From Megascapheus bottae (taxonomy: Eukaryota; Chordata; Mammalia; Rodentia; Geomyidae): a DNA stretch of 64,000 nucleotides. Position numbers and translations under genes: made by a program. The stretch spans positions 1,230,501 to 1,294,500 of the forward strand of contig JANJXV010000130.1 of NCBI GenBank assembly GCA_024803745.1. The letters run 5' to 3'. This document shows positions 20,340-30,700 of the stretch, piece after piece (the stretch's first letter is position 1; every line of letters begins with the position of its first letter). The notes below the pieces were generated by a model. That model searched no databases and was not told where the DNA came from. It saw only the letters and a program-made list of their open reading frames with translations.

Positions 20340-21330
20340 ATTGTTAGGTACTGGGGTTGGTGGTGTTTGGTTCCGTAATTCATCTGGCTTTTTTGTTGGC
20401 TGGGTAGTATTTCATTGGGTAGATATACTCTTATCTCTCTACCTTTTTTTCCAATTTTTTTATTGTATTTAATAAAAGGGTAGCATGATATTTGCCAGAT
20501 AGAAGGTGCATTAATTCACATACACTGATACCCTTCCACATGTCTTGGTCCCATTACCCTCCCCCCAACCCCCTCTTGGTTTTCCCCCCTTCCCTGTCCA
20601 ATTTCAAGTAACCAAATACAAATGTATCCAATATATCAGATAACAAAGTGAGATATTGTGTCAATATGAGATAACAAAGGAACAGCAAAAGAAATGAGAT
20701 AACATAGCACACGAAGGACAGCAATCATTCATTATATGGCTTTTGTTTCAATATCCTAGAGGTCCATTCATTTAGCGTCATACTGTATGGCCTTATGTAT
20801 CAAGTTTTTGCTCTATTGCAGATCTCTGCTAGTAGAGCCCAAGGTTTCTACAGGTTATGATGAATGAGGGAAACCATTGAGCCTAAGTTCCTTTGAGTCT
20901 GGCTTACTTCACTTAATATGATTTTGGTATTTGTACACATCTCTCTACCTTTTAACCTGCTGGTGAACACTTAGGTTGTTTCAAGTTTTTACCTATGATG
21001 ATTTCATCTTTTTTATAGCCTTACATTTGTATTTTTCTTGGGTAAAGCCGAAAAGTGGAATTGCCCAATCAGCAGCTAAATATAACTCTGCCAGAAACAG
21101 CCAAGCCACGTTTAAATGTCAGTATGCCCTATTTCAATCACACTGACAGATGCCAGTTTAAAAGAATTCCAGTATCCCCCATATCCTTCCAACACTTGTG
21201 CCTGTGATCATGTGACAGGGCACAATATTACTTGCTGTCTTTTTTATTTGTATCTACCGGACAACTGATGATTCTTGGAATGTTTTCCTATTATCTCTCT
21301 GTGCATCTTTCTGTATACCTTATACACATT
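20340..21330 (-). mobile_element. Old L1 3' region, split by younger L1
   Basis: Left part (20340-20447): 'ctgggtagtatttcattgggtagatatac'. Right part (20954-21330): 'ctggtgaacacttaggttgtttcaag', 'cttgggtaaagccgaaaagtggaattgcc', 'cttccaacacttgtgcc'. These are the antisense landmarks of an L1 3' region ('gctgagtagtattccattgtgtat', 'gatggacacttaggttg', 'agaagtggaattgct'). A younger L1 was inserted between them with a 15-bp target duplication. Confidence 0.8.
20448..20938 (-). mobile_element. 5'-truncated L1, ~490 bp, with TSD
   Basis: In antisense it starts with a T-rich tail and 'ttattgtatttaataaaaggg', passes 'gtgcattaattcacatacactgatacc', a pyrimidine tract ('accctccccccaaccccctc') and 'atatatcagataacaaagtgag', and ends in the last codons of ORF2 ('cttacttcacttaatatg'). 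The sequence parallels 62395-62870. Flanking copies of 'ATCTCTCTACCTTTT' (20433-20447 and 20939-20953) are identical, so the insertion is authentic and fairly recent. Confidence 0.95.
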
Positions 21331-21332
21331 TG

Positions 21333-21481
21333 CAGAAGGGAAAAAGGGAAGGAGGGATGGAAGGGGGAGGGAGGGAGGAGGGAGGGAAGGAGAGAGGAGA
21401 AGAGAGGGGGAGAGCAGAAAAAGGAAGAGAGGAAAGGAAAAGAGGGAGAGAGAGGGAAAGAGAGAGGGAAGGAGGGAGGGA
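21333..21481. repeat. (GGGA/GGAA)n purine tract
   Basis: About 150 bp of G/A with only a few pyrimidines, dominated by GGGA and GAGA words. It gives spurious Gly/Arg/Glu or Pro/Ser frames. Confidence 0.95.
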
Positions 21482-21484
21482 ATT

Positions 21485-23695
21485 TTGTCAACTCCACAAG
21501 GTTATCTAGTAGCTTCCCACCCAACTAGACTCTGAATTTCTAAGTCCAATATTATATGGTAGTCTTCTACCAAGGATCTCCTTTCTGGCTAGACAAAACT
21601 AGAAACTTCCATGGGTCTATCTGAATACCAGAACCAATGAAGTAGAAGAAAATGAGCCAGGTAGAGAATAAGAACATCCCTGCCTATCAGGCAGGAGTGT
21701 CCTTCATCCTGAAGAAATAAAAGCCAGCAGGGGGAGGCTTCTCTAGCCCCAGGCAGGTAAAGCTGATCCCAAAGTGAACAGAGACAGCAGCATTTAGCCA
21801 CAAAATTCCTGAGGGTACAGAAGCTCATCCAAGAACAAGGAATCTTAAGGCTGGGTAGAGTGAAAGAATCACAAAACCCCTGGGAAACCTTGCTGCCTTT
21901 GTCTCTTATCACCATGTTCTCTCGGCCCTTGCTGAAACGACATCCATGCCCATTTAGGAAAGGAATCCCTAGCTGTCAGGGGCTTTTAATGCTGACATGA
22001 AACTCCAAAGTGCCACCTTCCCTTAAAAAAAAAGGAAGCAAACTGTAAGTGCTTAGCCATTTGAGGGCTCAATTATCATGTTTGCCCCCCACAATTAGGA
22101 AAAGATTCCTACTAATTGGGTAATTGTATACATAAGTGCCCAATTTGTGTGGGCAAATTGAGAGCATGATATATGCAAATCACCCTGCATGTAAATTTTT
22201 TGTGTGTGTCCCATTAAGCCAAACTGTCACTAAATGTCAATCACAGGAACAGCCAATCATATCCCTATGTGAGCTCAAGCTGATTGCCTCAGATACCCCC
22301 AGTCTTTAAGTACTGGAAGGAGTACAACCTCATGTGAACCCACTTGCTAAAACACAAATGTTGGAGATATGAAGAAAGACAGATAGACAGAGAAAGAGAT
22401 GGAAAGAGGAGAGACAGCAGACTGAAAGAGCTTCTACTGTGCCAAAGTAGTGGCAGCCACTTTATTGTAACATCCAGCTTCTGTCCTTCACACCCTCCCA
22501 CCCCAACTCAAGATGGACAGACAAGAGGAAAAGCTTGATAAGGAAAAAGCAACAACAATCCACAGGCCAGTTCAGCCAGCCAGCTTAGGCACTGCCTCCT
22601 AGCTGGAAGTTATAGAAAGCCAAGACACAGTACAGACACACTGACATTTTCTGAAGTCTGAAATGGAGAAGGGTGGGGCGGGGTGTTCTATTTGGGAACC
22701 TGAGCATGTCTCCTCAGATTCCCTTCCATTCGATGGTATACGTTCATTCCACTGGCTGAAGATCAAGCCCCCAGCTCCACACTCTCCCTCCTACAATCTC
22801 CAGCACAGTTCCCTCTGCGTCCCCTTCTGGCCCAGCAAATTACAAAGACAACTTCCAGTAGCAGGTGGCTACTGGACACATGGCTGGGTAAAGTCCAGAG
22901 CAGAAACAAAAACAGAAACCCAATCTCCTCTGAAAGCTCCACAGTAAACAGAACTCTCATCCAAAGGCGGCCTCCTAGATCCCCAGCAGCCATTGCTAGG
23001 CTGATTCCTCTTCCCCAATAAAGCAGTGCCTGGAATGACAAGGTAAAGGACTGACTTCCTATCCCCATCAGGCTGGGTATCAAACGCCTTCCCTCCTCCA
23101 GGTCACCCCACCTTCCCAAAGGCTCGGCTTGCTCTCCATCGGTTAGAAGACCACAAGGCCTTGCACAATACAATTCAATTTTAGCAATGATTCCACCTCC
23201 ACTGAGAAGTGGGCGGAGTCTCAGTGTGAGGGCAGCCTTTCTTTATGGCCTCCACTTTAGAAAAATGACAACATTATCCTTTAGATTTCTTAAGGAAAGA
23301 AAACAGAGCCAAAGTAGGCTGCAGCATCCAGCTGGGGTCTAAGACCTTGTTCATAATACCCGAGAAACTTCAAAACCTTACGCAAGGACAATGCCTAGTA
23401 TAACATGCCCATTGATAGCGAAGAAGCCCAAGAAAACTAGGCCATGGGTATAAGGAGAGGCAAAAATAGTGATACATGGGCGGAGAGACACACACCCGAG
23501 AGCTTTTCCTTCCTACTTTAAGAACAGAATTGAATGGGAGCGGTGGCTTTCAGTGGGACGTCAAAACTGCCTCACAACTCTGGCAGGAGCTAACTTTGTT
23601 TTCTAAATTTAAAGACATTGCAGTTTCTATAATTCGTCTCCAATGAAACTATACTTTTTTTTTCTTTTTTAGTACTGGCATTGTTGCTAACTCAC
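21485..23695. other. Non-coding DNA; candidate conserved element 22060-22320
   Basis: No repeat family or gene is recognised. The part 22060-22320 combines an octamer-like 'ATGCAAAT' (22183-22190), several ATTA/AATTG words ('cacaattagg', 'actaattgggtaattg', 'caatttgtgtgggcaaattg') and no repeat features, as often seen in developmental enhancers. That function is inference only. The minus-strand 136-codon frame at 22763-23173 has no domain. Confidence 0.45.
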
Positions 23696-23699
23696 TGTA

Positions 23700-23815
23700 T
23701 AGACACAGTCTTTTTCCAGAATGTTCAGTTTACTCATCTGTAAACTGGGAACACTCTACATAATGCCTGAAAGGTTTGGGTAGGGCTGCTGTGAAAAGCC
23801 AAATGATCCAGGACA
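23700..23815 (-). mobile_element. MIR/L2-type relic
   Basis: 'ttcagtttactcatctgtaaactggg' followed by 'gggctgctgtgaaaagccaaatga' matches the antisense MIR/L2 landmark 'ctcagtttcctcatctgtaaaatgggg...gttgttgtgaggattaaatga'. Confidence 0.7.
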
Positions 23816-23904
23816 AAGCAGAGGCCATTCCTGTCTTCTGAAATGAACAGATACCAGAGAGAATGAAGTTCATGTAGGCATACAATGGAATATAGATTGA
23901 GTTT

Positions 23905-23908
<4 letters not shown>

Positions 23909-23954
<46 letters not shown>

Positions 23955-23958
23955 GCAC
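23909..23958. repeat. (CA)n microsatellite
   Basis: About 21 AC units followed by 'gcacgcac'. Not attached to a SINE tail. Confidence 0.97.
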
Positions 23959-24251
23959 AAAATCCCACAGTGACTGACAACTCACAAAGTTTCCAATTCT
24001 TCCTGACTAGCATACTTCCCCGAAAACAGCAGTCATTTCAAAGGCAAAGGGGTAAGGCCATTTTCAAGGTCATCAGTCAAGGTTAAAGAGCATCCTGATC
24101 CTTGGGCTGTATTTCTCTCTCTAACCCTCTCTCTCCCCCTTGGATCATGACTCATTAGCATGAATGTGTCAGAGTGTCTTGTAGCAGGAAAGAAGCAGAT
24201 CTAAATGAGTTCTTTTCTAACAGAAGCAGCCATGTATAAAGATGGCACTGA

Positions 24252-24340
24252 TCAATCATTCACTCGATAAAATATCTACTTGAACTGGTCATACGTTATC
24301 CTCTAGGCACTGAAAATACAACAGTGGGCAAAGACACTCA
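24252..24340 (+). mobile_element. L2/MIR-like relic
   Basis: 'atcattcactcgataaaatatctacttgaac' through 'tcctctaggcactgaaaatacaacagtgggcaaagac' parallels the common ancient-repeat string 'attcattcaacaaatatttattgagc...ctaggcactggggatacagcagtgaacaaaac'. Confidence 0.65.
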
Positions 24341-24347
24341 CAGCTAT

Positions 24348-24605
24348 AGGCTGGATGCTGTGACTCATGCCTGTAATTTCCAGGAATGAGTAGATTTTCA
24401 TGACCTCTGGGGTGTTGTGATCAGTAAGATTCCCTTTTGAGGACAGCCCAGGCAAAAAAATTGCAAGACCCTAGGTCAACGAACAAACTGGGCATAGTGG
24501 CTGATATCTGCCATTGGGCAGCATAGATAGGAGACTCGCCATCTAATTCAAGGCTGGGCAGAAACATGAGACTCTAGTCATAAAAATTACATTCATACCT
24601 GTAAA
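24348..24605 (+). mobile_element. Old 7SL-7SL SINE
   Basis: First arm: 'ggctggatgctgtgactcatgcctgtaatt...gaggacagcccaggcaaaaaaattgcaagaccctag'. Second arm: 'aactgggcatagtggctgatatctgcc...ttcaaggctgggcagaaacatgagactc'. The junction 'gcaagaccctaggtcaacgaacaaactgggcatagtggc' is characteristic of a tandem 7SL SINE. This is the sense-strand relative of the trimeric copies at 17608 and 46728. Confidence 0.75.
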
Positions 24606-24609
24606 AAAA

Positions 24610-26112
24610 AAAGAATCACTTCCAGCTTGGAGAAAAAAGATAAAAACTTTTTAAAGGCAATGATGCCACATTATTACAAGCTTCGGGATGGGGCAGAGGG
24701 GACAAGCCAAGGTTCTGTGATAATCAGGAAAGGCTCTTCAGTGGTGACTTTGGCCTCTACCCCCACTGGATACTGGCTGATGCTTCGAGCCAAAGGCAAT
24801 GAGAAAGTGTTCCAGACATTGCAGGGCATTTATTCCCTGGAAAGACTCAATCCTGCCTTCATTTGAGCCATCATGGTAAAAGGTCAAATCCCATTGTGCA
24901 CAGGTAGAGATACAAATGAGGGTCCCTCTCCCGAGCCTCAGCTTTTTCTATTCCAGCCAATGCATCCTGTACATCAGTTCTGCCTCTAAATGACTCCAGT
25001 GTTGACTCAGAAAAAAAAATAAAATAAAATGAAATGAAACTTTCAGAACAGATGTCCCTTCTCCAATCTCTCCAGTTTTCTCAGACATTAAATCAAGGAT
25101 GATTTTTTTCTTCCTTTCTTTTTTTTTCCTGTCTCTCCCCACCCCCACAGTGGAGGCAAAAAGAGAGATACAATTGGATGCAGTCTCATCCAAACCAGCA
25201 GTGGGGTGCTGGCTGTCAAAACAACCACCATCCTGGTGGATCTCTGCCCAGTTCTAGGGGTCACTGCAATGGATTGGGTGATTTGACATTTCCTCCTAAG
25301 ATGTGCATTTATTTTAAAATCCCCTTATTCCCCTCCTAGCTCCCCCCATGCCCTAAGTTTGCTCTGCGATGAAATCCACTGATGTATTTAGGAAGGAGAG
25401 AGGGAACAGCAGCTCGTTCCACGCAGCAGAAACACGATGGGGACAATTTCCTTCGTTCCCTCTTTGTGTAACAGTGAGGCGGCTATGGAGTTTGTCTTCC
25501 CTCACTCCAATTACCCTGCCAGACAAAGATAGTTTTCTGTAGAAGCGTCCTGAGCATGTAATTTTATTACCTTAGCACTGATTTTAACATAATTCATGTA
25601 ATTTCTTGTGCGGAAGCAAAGTTACCTTTCTAAACACCTGGCAAAATGAGAGCTGATGGATTTTTCTTAAACTCCCACTAACTCTCCCCTCCCTGTAGAA
25701 GTTTCTGCTAAAAGAAGAAACATGAAGAGGTGCTTTGCTCCTATGGCCTCCCTAGACACAGAAAAGGGCTGGCAGTGCCTTCCTTGCTTGATTTTCTCTG
25801 ACGCCCCATGTCACACACAGCCGTCCTATGAAGGTATAAGAGGCCAAGCCTCCTACACAAGTGACAGCAAGAGTGGGGACACTCATATAGGGCCATCTCA
25901 TATGCATTACTGGGTGCTTAGTAACCTCATCAACATCCCCCACCCCAATCTCTCTACCCATTCAACCCCAAACTCCAATTAACTTTATTTATTATCAAAT
26001 GAAACAAACAGAGAGTTCTATACTTTAGTCCCTCGGGTGGCTCTAGTCTATTCCCAGGACCCAAATAGGAGGCAGAAGAAAAAGTAACTTCATTCTGTGT
26101 GTAAATGGAGTT
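24610..26112. other. Non-coding DNA; candidate conserved element 25360-25680
   Basis: No repeat is recognised apart from A- and T-rich runs (25008-25035, 25108-25128). 25360-25680 is repeat-free and rich in AT-core words ('ccaattaccctgccagacaaag', 'catgtaattttattacc', 'acataattcatgtaatttc'), so it is a candidate enhancer-like element (inference). The plus-strand frame 24627-24866 has no domain. Confidence 0.45.
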
Positions 26113-26115
26113 CAT

Positions 26116-26360
26116 GAGCCTGGCACCGGTGTCTCACTCCTAGAAATCTAGCTATTCTGGACTCTGAGATCTGAGGTTCATGGTTTGATGCCAGCCCAGG
26201 AAAGACAAATACAAGGACTTTTATCTCCAATTAACCATCAAAAAGCTGGAAGGTGGTGTGGCTCAAGTGATACAGTGTCATCACTGAATGAAAAAGCCAA
26301 GTAAGAGCACAAGGCCCCGAGCTTAAGCACAAACACTGGAAGATAGGCAGACCAGCAAGA
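26116..26360 (+). mobile_element. 7SL-Geo dimeric SINE
   Basis: Diverged 7SL arm ('gagcctggcaccggtgtctcactcc', 'ctctgagatctgagg'), the linker 'cttttatctccaattaacc', and the Geo arm ('gtgtggctcaagtgatac', 'gagcacaaggcccc'). It ends directly in a GGAA purine tract. Confidence 0.85.
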
Positions 26361-26361
26361 C

Positions 26362-26499
26362 AGGAAGGAAGGGAGGGAGGAGGGAGGGAGGGAAGAGGAG
26401 AGGAGAGAGGAGGGGAGGGGAAGGGGAAAGGAAAAGGGAAAGGGAAAGGAAAGGAAAGAGGAAGGGGAAGGAGAAAGGGAAGGAAAGAAAAGAGAAGAA
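26362..26499. repeat. (GGAA/GGGA)n purine tract
   Basis: About 138 bp of pure G/A at the 3' end of the SINE, probably grown from its A-rich tail. It produces spurious Ser/Phe/Pro-rich minus-strand frames. Confidence 0.95.
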
Positions 26500-26654
26500 T
26501 TCATAGCCAATCAAAAGTCTCAAAGGAGTGACCTGAGACGATCTAAAAGGTAATTTACCATCATTTCTCTCACAACCACATCCTGCAATTTTCCTCTAGC
26601 ACCAATAGTTCCATCTGCACAGCAGAGAGCCATAATTAAACATTCCTTTCTCAT

Positions 26655-26830
26655 TTATTCAGCAAGTGCTTGTAGACTGCTCCACACCAAGCCCCAGGGG
26701 TCAGCATTTGGAGGCAGCAACTCCTTTGATTCTCATTACAATGGTGTGGGACAGGGGGCGGGAGCCCATTTCACAGATGACAGCCCAGAGGCCTTGAGTG
26801 GAAGCCAATGGAGAGCACACGGGAATACAA
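26655..26830 (+). mobile_element. Probable MIR relic
   Basis: 'tttattcagcaagtgcttgtagactgctcc...ccaagccccagggg', 'gattctcattacaatggtgtggg' and 'gcccatttcacagatgacagcccagaggccttgag' follow MIR order ('...tttattgagc...ggcactg', 'aatcctcacaac', 'cccattttacagatgaggaaactgag'). Confidence 0.6.
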
Positions 26831-26834
26831 ACTA

Positions 26835-27274
26835 GGCCATTTACTTCCCTTGTTGGGGAGGGGGTCTTAATTAGAAGATGATAGTGGGAATGTATAGCTC
26901 CTGGCTCCATCATTCAGCAGCGGGTAGACTTGGGCAGGTGGCCTGGTGTTTGTCAGTGCCAATCTAGTTAGTTTTAGCAGGGAGTTGGAAATGATTTCTT
27001 GTGGAAGAATAGCAGTTAGGACAAAACCCCCCACTGGATGTAGCACCCCTGCATCTCCAGTTCCAGAAGTAAGTCACCATGACACTGAGACACAAATGAC
27101 AAGAGGATGAACATCTGATTCTGGGCCACCATCTTGTCTGGCTAGGATGACTGTACCAGCCTCCTGAATAGTCTTTCTGCTTTTTTTCCCCTCATTGCCT
27201 GTGGCAGGTTCTTTGCAAAGATGTCTGTAATTATTCCCGTCTCTGGATCACACCCAGGCTGTGCAGTTTGGCAG
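26835..27274. other. Non-coding DNA, nothing recognised
   Basis: No repeat family or gene is recognised. Confidence 0.5.
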
Positions 27275-27510
27275 TGTCTCCCCTTAGGAAGTAGAGTCTA
27301 TTTATCCACCTCTTGAGTTCAGTTTGGCTTCCATGGTTGCCTTGGCCCAAAAGAATCAAGTAGACATGACAGTGTGCCAATGCTGAGGCCGGGCTTCACG
27401 AGCATTCCTGCATCTCTGCTCTCTGTATGCCTTGCTCAGGTTCAACTCAGTGAGCGCTGAAGAGCTCGTGGCTCAGAACAGAATCAGTGAAGGACTCGGC
27501 CAAAGGAACA
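27275..27510 (+). mobile_element. Ancient mammalian interspersed repeat, family unassigned
   Basis: 'gaagtagagtctatttatccacctcttgagttcagtttggc', 'cttggcccaaaagaatcaagtagacatgacagtgtgccaatgc' and 'aggccgggcttcacgagcattcctgcatctctgctctct' match, in order, a common old mammalian repeat with the core 'tatttctccaccccttgaatctggg...ttggccaatagaatgtgg...gtgccag...cctggcagctt'. I recognise the element but not its family name. Confidence 0.55.
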
Positions 27511-27514
27511 AAGC

Positions 27515-28070
27515 TAAACCGCCCGACCCCATCCCAGAGGGTTCCATACGTTGGTTCCCGACACAGCGCTGCTCAGACATGGCAGTGGGAGAATGAGGGA
27601 GGGGGAGATGATTAGACCCATTCATTATTGGAACCCTAAGTTCCTGGCACTATTTGGAGGTGGTAGTGATTAAGTTGACAGTGCCTGGATGAGGAAGTGC
27701 CTGCCTCTGAAGGGTGTTCTGCATGGCCCCTTCCCGTCCCTCTCTCTGCCTCCTGGCTTTCACAAGGTGAGCAATTCTGGGCTCCAACACTCAACCCCAC
27801 CCTGGGCCCTCAGCCATGAAGCCAAGCTATCCCTGACTGAATCCTCTGCAAGTATAAGCAAAAACAAAATGTTTCCTCACCGAAAATGGCTCCTTCTGGG
27901 TCTTCACCATACTACTGGAAAAGTCTGACTAGCCAGAACACAGAGAACAAAGCAAGAGCAAACAAAGGCAATTATTATTTTTACTGGCTCGGTTCTGTAG
28001 TGGCTTTGGGCTCTCAACCCATAGCTGACCCAATCCTCTCCAAACTCCACAGGCAGCGTGAGAGTTTGTA
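27515..28070. other. Non-coding DNA, nothing recognised
   Basis: No repeat family or gene is recognised. Confidence 0.5.
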
Positions 28071-28071
28071 A

Positions 28072-28165
28072 ATCCTCCTATGGATTTGAGGTGCTTGCCT
28101 AGCGTGTGAGGAGACCCACCCTCCCCAGGTTCCATCCCCAGCACCACAAAATAATACATGAATAT
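28072..28165 (+). mobile_element. ID/tRNA-like SINE arm remnant
   Basis: 'gaggtgcttgcctagcgtgtgagg' and 'caggttccatccccagcaccac' match the 3' half of an ID-type tRNA-Ala SINE, including a decayed B box, followed by an A-rich tail. The 7SL arm and the Geo arm are absent. Confidence 0.7.
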
Positions 28166-28169
28166 GTAG

Positions 28170-28622
28170 ATTAATAACTGTGTATACATTTGCATAGATA
28201 TCTACAGACGAGTTGGAGAGCCTCCCTTCTCTGATTACAGCGCTCTAAGGAGAGCATACTCGTCTTGTTTAGAAGACAATTCAATGATGATAACTCACTT
28301 TTTGCATGATGGAGCCCTGGGCTACTTTTCTGAGTTCATCACTCAAAAAATCTCCCAACAGCTTGCCATTCTCTGACCACGTTGCCATTTCTTTCATCCC
28401 TATGCAGGCCCTTAGTATAGCCCTTACTGCATGCTCGCTCTCTCTCTCTCCTCCCCCCCTTCTCTGAAGACTCCTTTCCCCTGAGTGCAAATGGCTGCCT
28501 CCTCTTCCTGATTGAAGTCTTGGCTCTGGTGGTCACTCCACAGTGGGTCTCCCAGGTCCCCCATGGTCATAGGCATTGTCTGTACTCTACTCAATTCATT
28601 CTATTAAAATAACAATGCTTAT
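28170..28622. other. Non-coding DNA, nothing recognised
   Basis: Contains a short CT run (28436-28462). No gene is recognised. Confidence 0.5.
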
Positions 28623-28625
28623 CAG

Positions 28626-28852
28626 AGCTGGGCGTCAGGGGCTCACACCCATAATCCTTACTGCTCAAGAGGCTGAAATCTGAGAATCATGGCTCGAAAC
28701 TAAGTCGGGTCAGAAAAGTCCAAGAGACTCTTATCTTCGATGGAGCGACAAAACACCAGAAGCAGAGCTGTGGCTCAAGTGGTAGAGTGTCAGTCCTGAA
28801 CAAAAGAGCAAAGAGAGAGTCCCCAAGTCCTGAGTTCAAGCCCTAGGACACA

Positions 28853-28853
<1 letters not shown>
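28626..28853 (+). mobile_element. 7SL-Geo dimeric SINE
   Basis: 7SL arm ('ctgggcgtcaggggctcacacccataatcc', 'gaggctgaaatctgag'), a linker with 'agactcttatcttcg', and the Geo arm ('agctgtggctcaagtggtag', 'agtcctgagttcaagcccta'). It continues into a CA microsatellite, as at 1587. Confidence 0.9.

Positions 28854-28891
<38 letters not shown>
28854..28891. repeat. (CA)19 microsatellite
   Basis: AC repeat in the tail position of the preceding SINE. Confidence 0.97.
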
Positions 28892-28895
<4 letters not shown>

Positions 28896-28944
28896 TATAA
28901 ATATAACTTCATTGGTATCTGAAAAGATCACTACAGCACCAAAT

Positions 28945-29042
28945 GGAGAAGACATTCTCTGAGGACAGGAACTGTATCTCCCATATCCACTACCAGACCC
29001 CTAGTATCAGTCCAGGAGCCCACCAACAATTAAGTAATTGAT
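28945..29042 (+). mobile_element. L2/MIR-type 3' end relic
   Basis: 'gaagacattctctgaggacaggaactgtatctcccatatccactaccagacccctagtatcagtcc' matches the L2 terminal string 'ctccatgagggcagggactgtgtct...ccagcacctagcacagtgcc'. Confidence 0.65.
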
Positions 29043-29098
29043 AGGTGACCTCAGGAAGGCAAGAGGGCCCTTTGGTCCAGACAGATCTCCAATTTTCT

Positions 29099-29190
29099 AA
29101 CCCTCTCTCTCCTTCCCCATTTCTGTCTCCCTCCCTCAATCCCTCCTTCGCTCCCTCCCTCCCTCCTTCTCTCTCTCCTTCTCTCACCCA
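29099..29190. repeat. (TCCC)n pyrimidine tract
   Basis: About 90 bp of C/T dominated by CTCC and TCCC words. Confidence 0.95.
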
Positions 29191-29194
29191 CCCC

Positions 29195-30165
29195 CAAACC
29201 CGAGTAGCTTGTGAAAAATATAGCAAGAATTATGTCCTATGACTGCCAGATGTGCAGCCCAAGAAGGAAGTGGAATTAAACCTGAAAATCACATCAACAG
29301 GCAAAGCCATGCTGTGAGGCCCTATTAAAGCCACAGCGAGCAGACTGCTGTTGTCTCCCCATCTCATCAACAGATGATGAAGGAAAAGGGGAAAAATATC
29401 AACCCCCCTCTTTGTGGGGGGGTCTTCCTGGGGTGGGGGTGGAGAAGGGATGATGACTCCCCTCGATCTCTCAGTTCCATGTGTGACGTCCTTACAGGCA
29501 CAAAGGAAAACCGTCTCAAATCTTGTCTGTCCTAAGAGGCTGGGGGTACCTGCTTTAATGAACTACTTTTGTGGACAAGTTGCCCCCCATGGGCCTCTGC
29601 TCAGCTCCCCACTCCTGTCTCCCCAGCAGAGAAAGAAATGGATGCCTTATGTTCTTCATCTAGTTTTGGCTCAGCCTCACAGAACCAAATCAGCCTTGTA
29701 AATGAAACTAGGGGAGACCCCGCCTTTACTGCTGGGGTCACAGGAAGGCCACAGAGACATCTTGCTGGACCTACATGGTCGCATTCATTTGAATGAGTGA
29801 CAATATATGAACGTAAGGGATTTTATACTAAAATAAAGTACCTATGTCCAGTTTCTCCTAGAAAAACCAGTCATCATGGAGCCCACATTCCCCCAGCCCC
29901 AAACGCTGCCACTGTTGATGAAAATTAAATGTCTGGACTTCATCTCAGCTCACTTCACATAATGTCACTTCTATACCTCATAGACACTGAGTCTGCAGCC
30001 TTTCTTACACCTACATTTACAAACACACTTGTTCACAGAGTAGTGAAAGGAACAGACATCAACTCTTGGTGGTCAAACCCGCTGCAGGCCATGAACAGCC
30101 ATCTTTGCTAGATAGTCATCTTGAACTGAAGAGAAGAGCCAAGATTTTTCTGTAGCCTTCACCTG
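29195..30165. other. Non-coding DNA, nothing recognised
   Basis: No repeat family or gene is recognised. A C6/G7 hairpin lies at 29404-29422, followed by further G-runs to 29442. Confidence 0.5.
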
Positions 30166-30169
30166 GAGT

Positions 30170-30700
30170 GAGGAGGAGGAGGAGGAGGAGGAGGAGGAGG
30201 AGGAGGAGGAGGAGGAGGAAGAGAAGAACAAGAAGAAGAGCAGGAAGGAGAGGAAGGGAAGGAAGAGAATGAAGAGAAGAACCAGAAGAAGAAGAGGAGG
30301 AGGAAGAGGAAGAGAATGAGGAATGATGAAGAGAAGAACAAGAAGAAGAGGAGGAAAGGAAGAGAATGGGGAGGATGAAGAGAAGAACAAGAAGAAGAGG
30401 AAGAGGAAGAGGAAAGGAATGAGGAGGATGAAGAGAAGAACAAGAAGAAGAGGAGGAGGAAGAAGAAGGGGAGGAGGAGAATGAAGAGAAGAACAAGAAG
30501 AGGAGGAGAAGAAGAGAATGAGAAGGACAAAGAGAAGAGCAAGAAGAAGAGGAGGAGGAAGAGGAGGAGAATGAGGAGGAGGTGGAGGAGGAGGAGGAGG
30601 AGGGGGAGGAGGAGGAGGAGGGGGAGGAGGAGGAGGAGGAAGAGGAGGAGGAGGAAGGAAAAGAAAAGGAGGAAGAGGAGAAGGAGGAGGAGGAAGATGA
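30170..30700. repeat. 531-bp GAA/GGA purine minisatellite
   Basis: Almost pure purine on the plus strand. The ends are (GGA)n (30170-30217 and 30560-30660). The middle contains at least seven copies of a unit that includes 'GAAGAGAAGAACAAG' or a near variant, starting near 30218, 30271, 30328, 30377, 30430, 30483 and 30529, so the period is about 46-57 bp. The minus strand reads as long Pro/Ser/Leu/Phe frames of up to 219 codons, which are low-complexity artefacts. Such tracts can form triplex (H-)DNA. Confidence 0.97.

Noticed and set aside
24627..24866. 79-codon plus-strand open frame
   Set aside because: Short, no domain, starts in an A-rich SINE tail.
29404..29442. C6/G7 hairpin followed by G-runs
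   Set aside because: Possible hairpin or quadruplex, but too short and isolated to support a functional claim.
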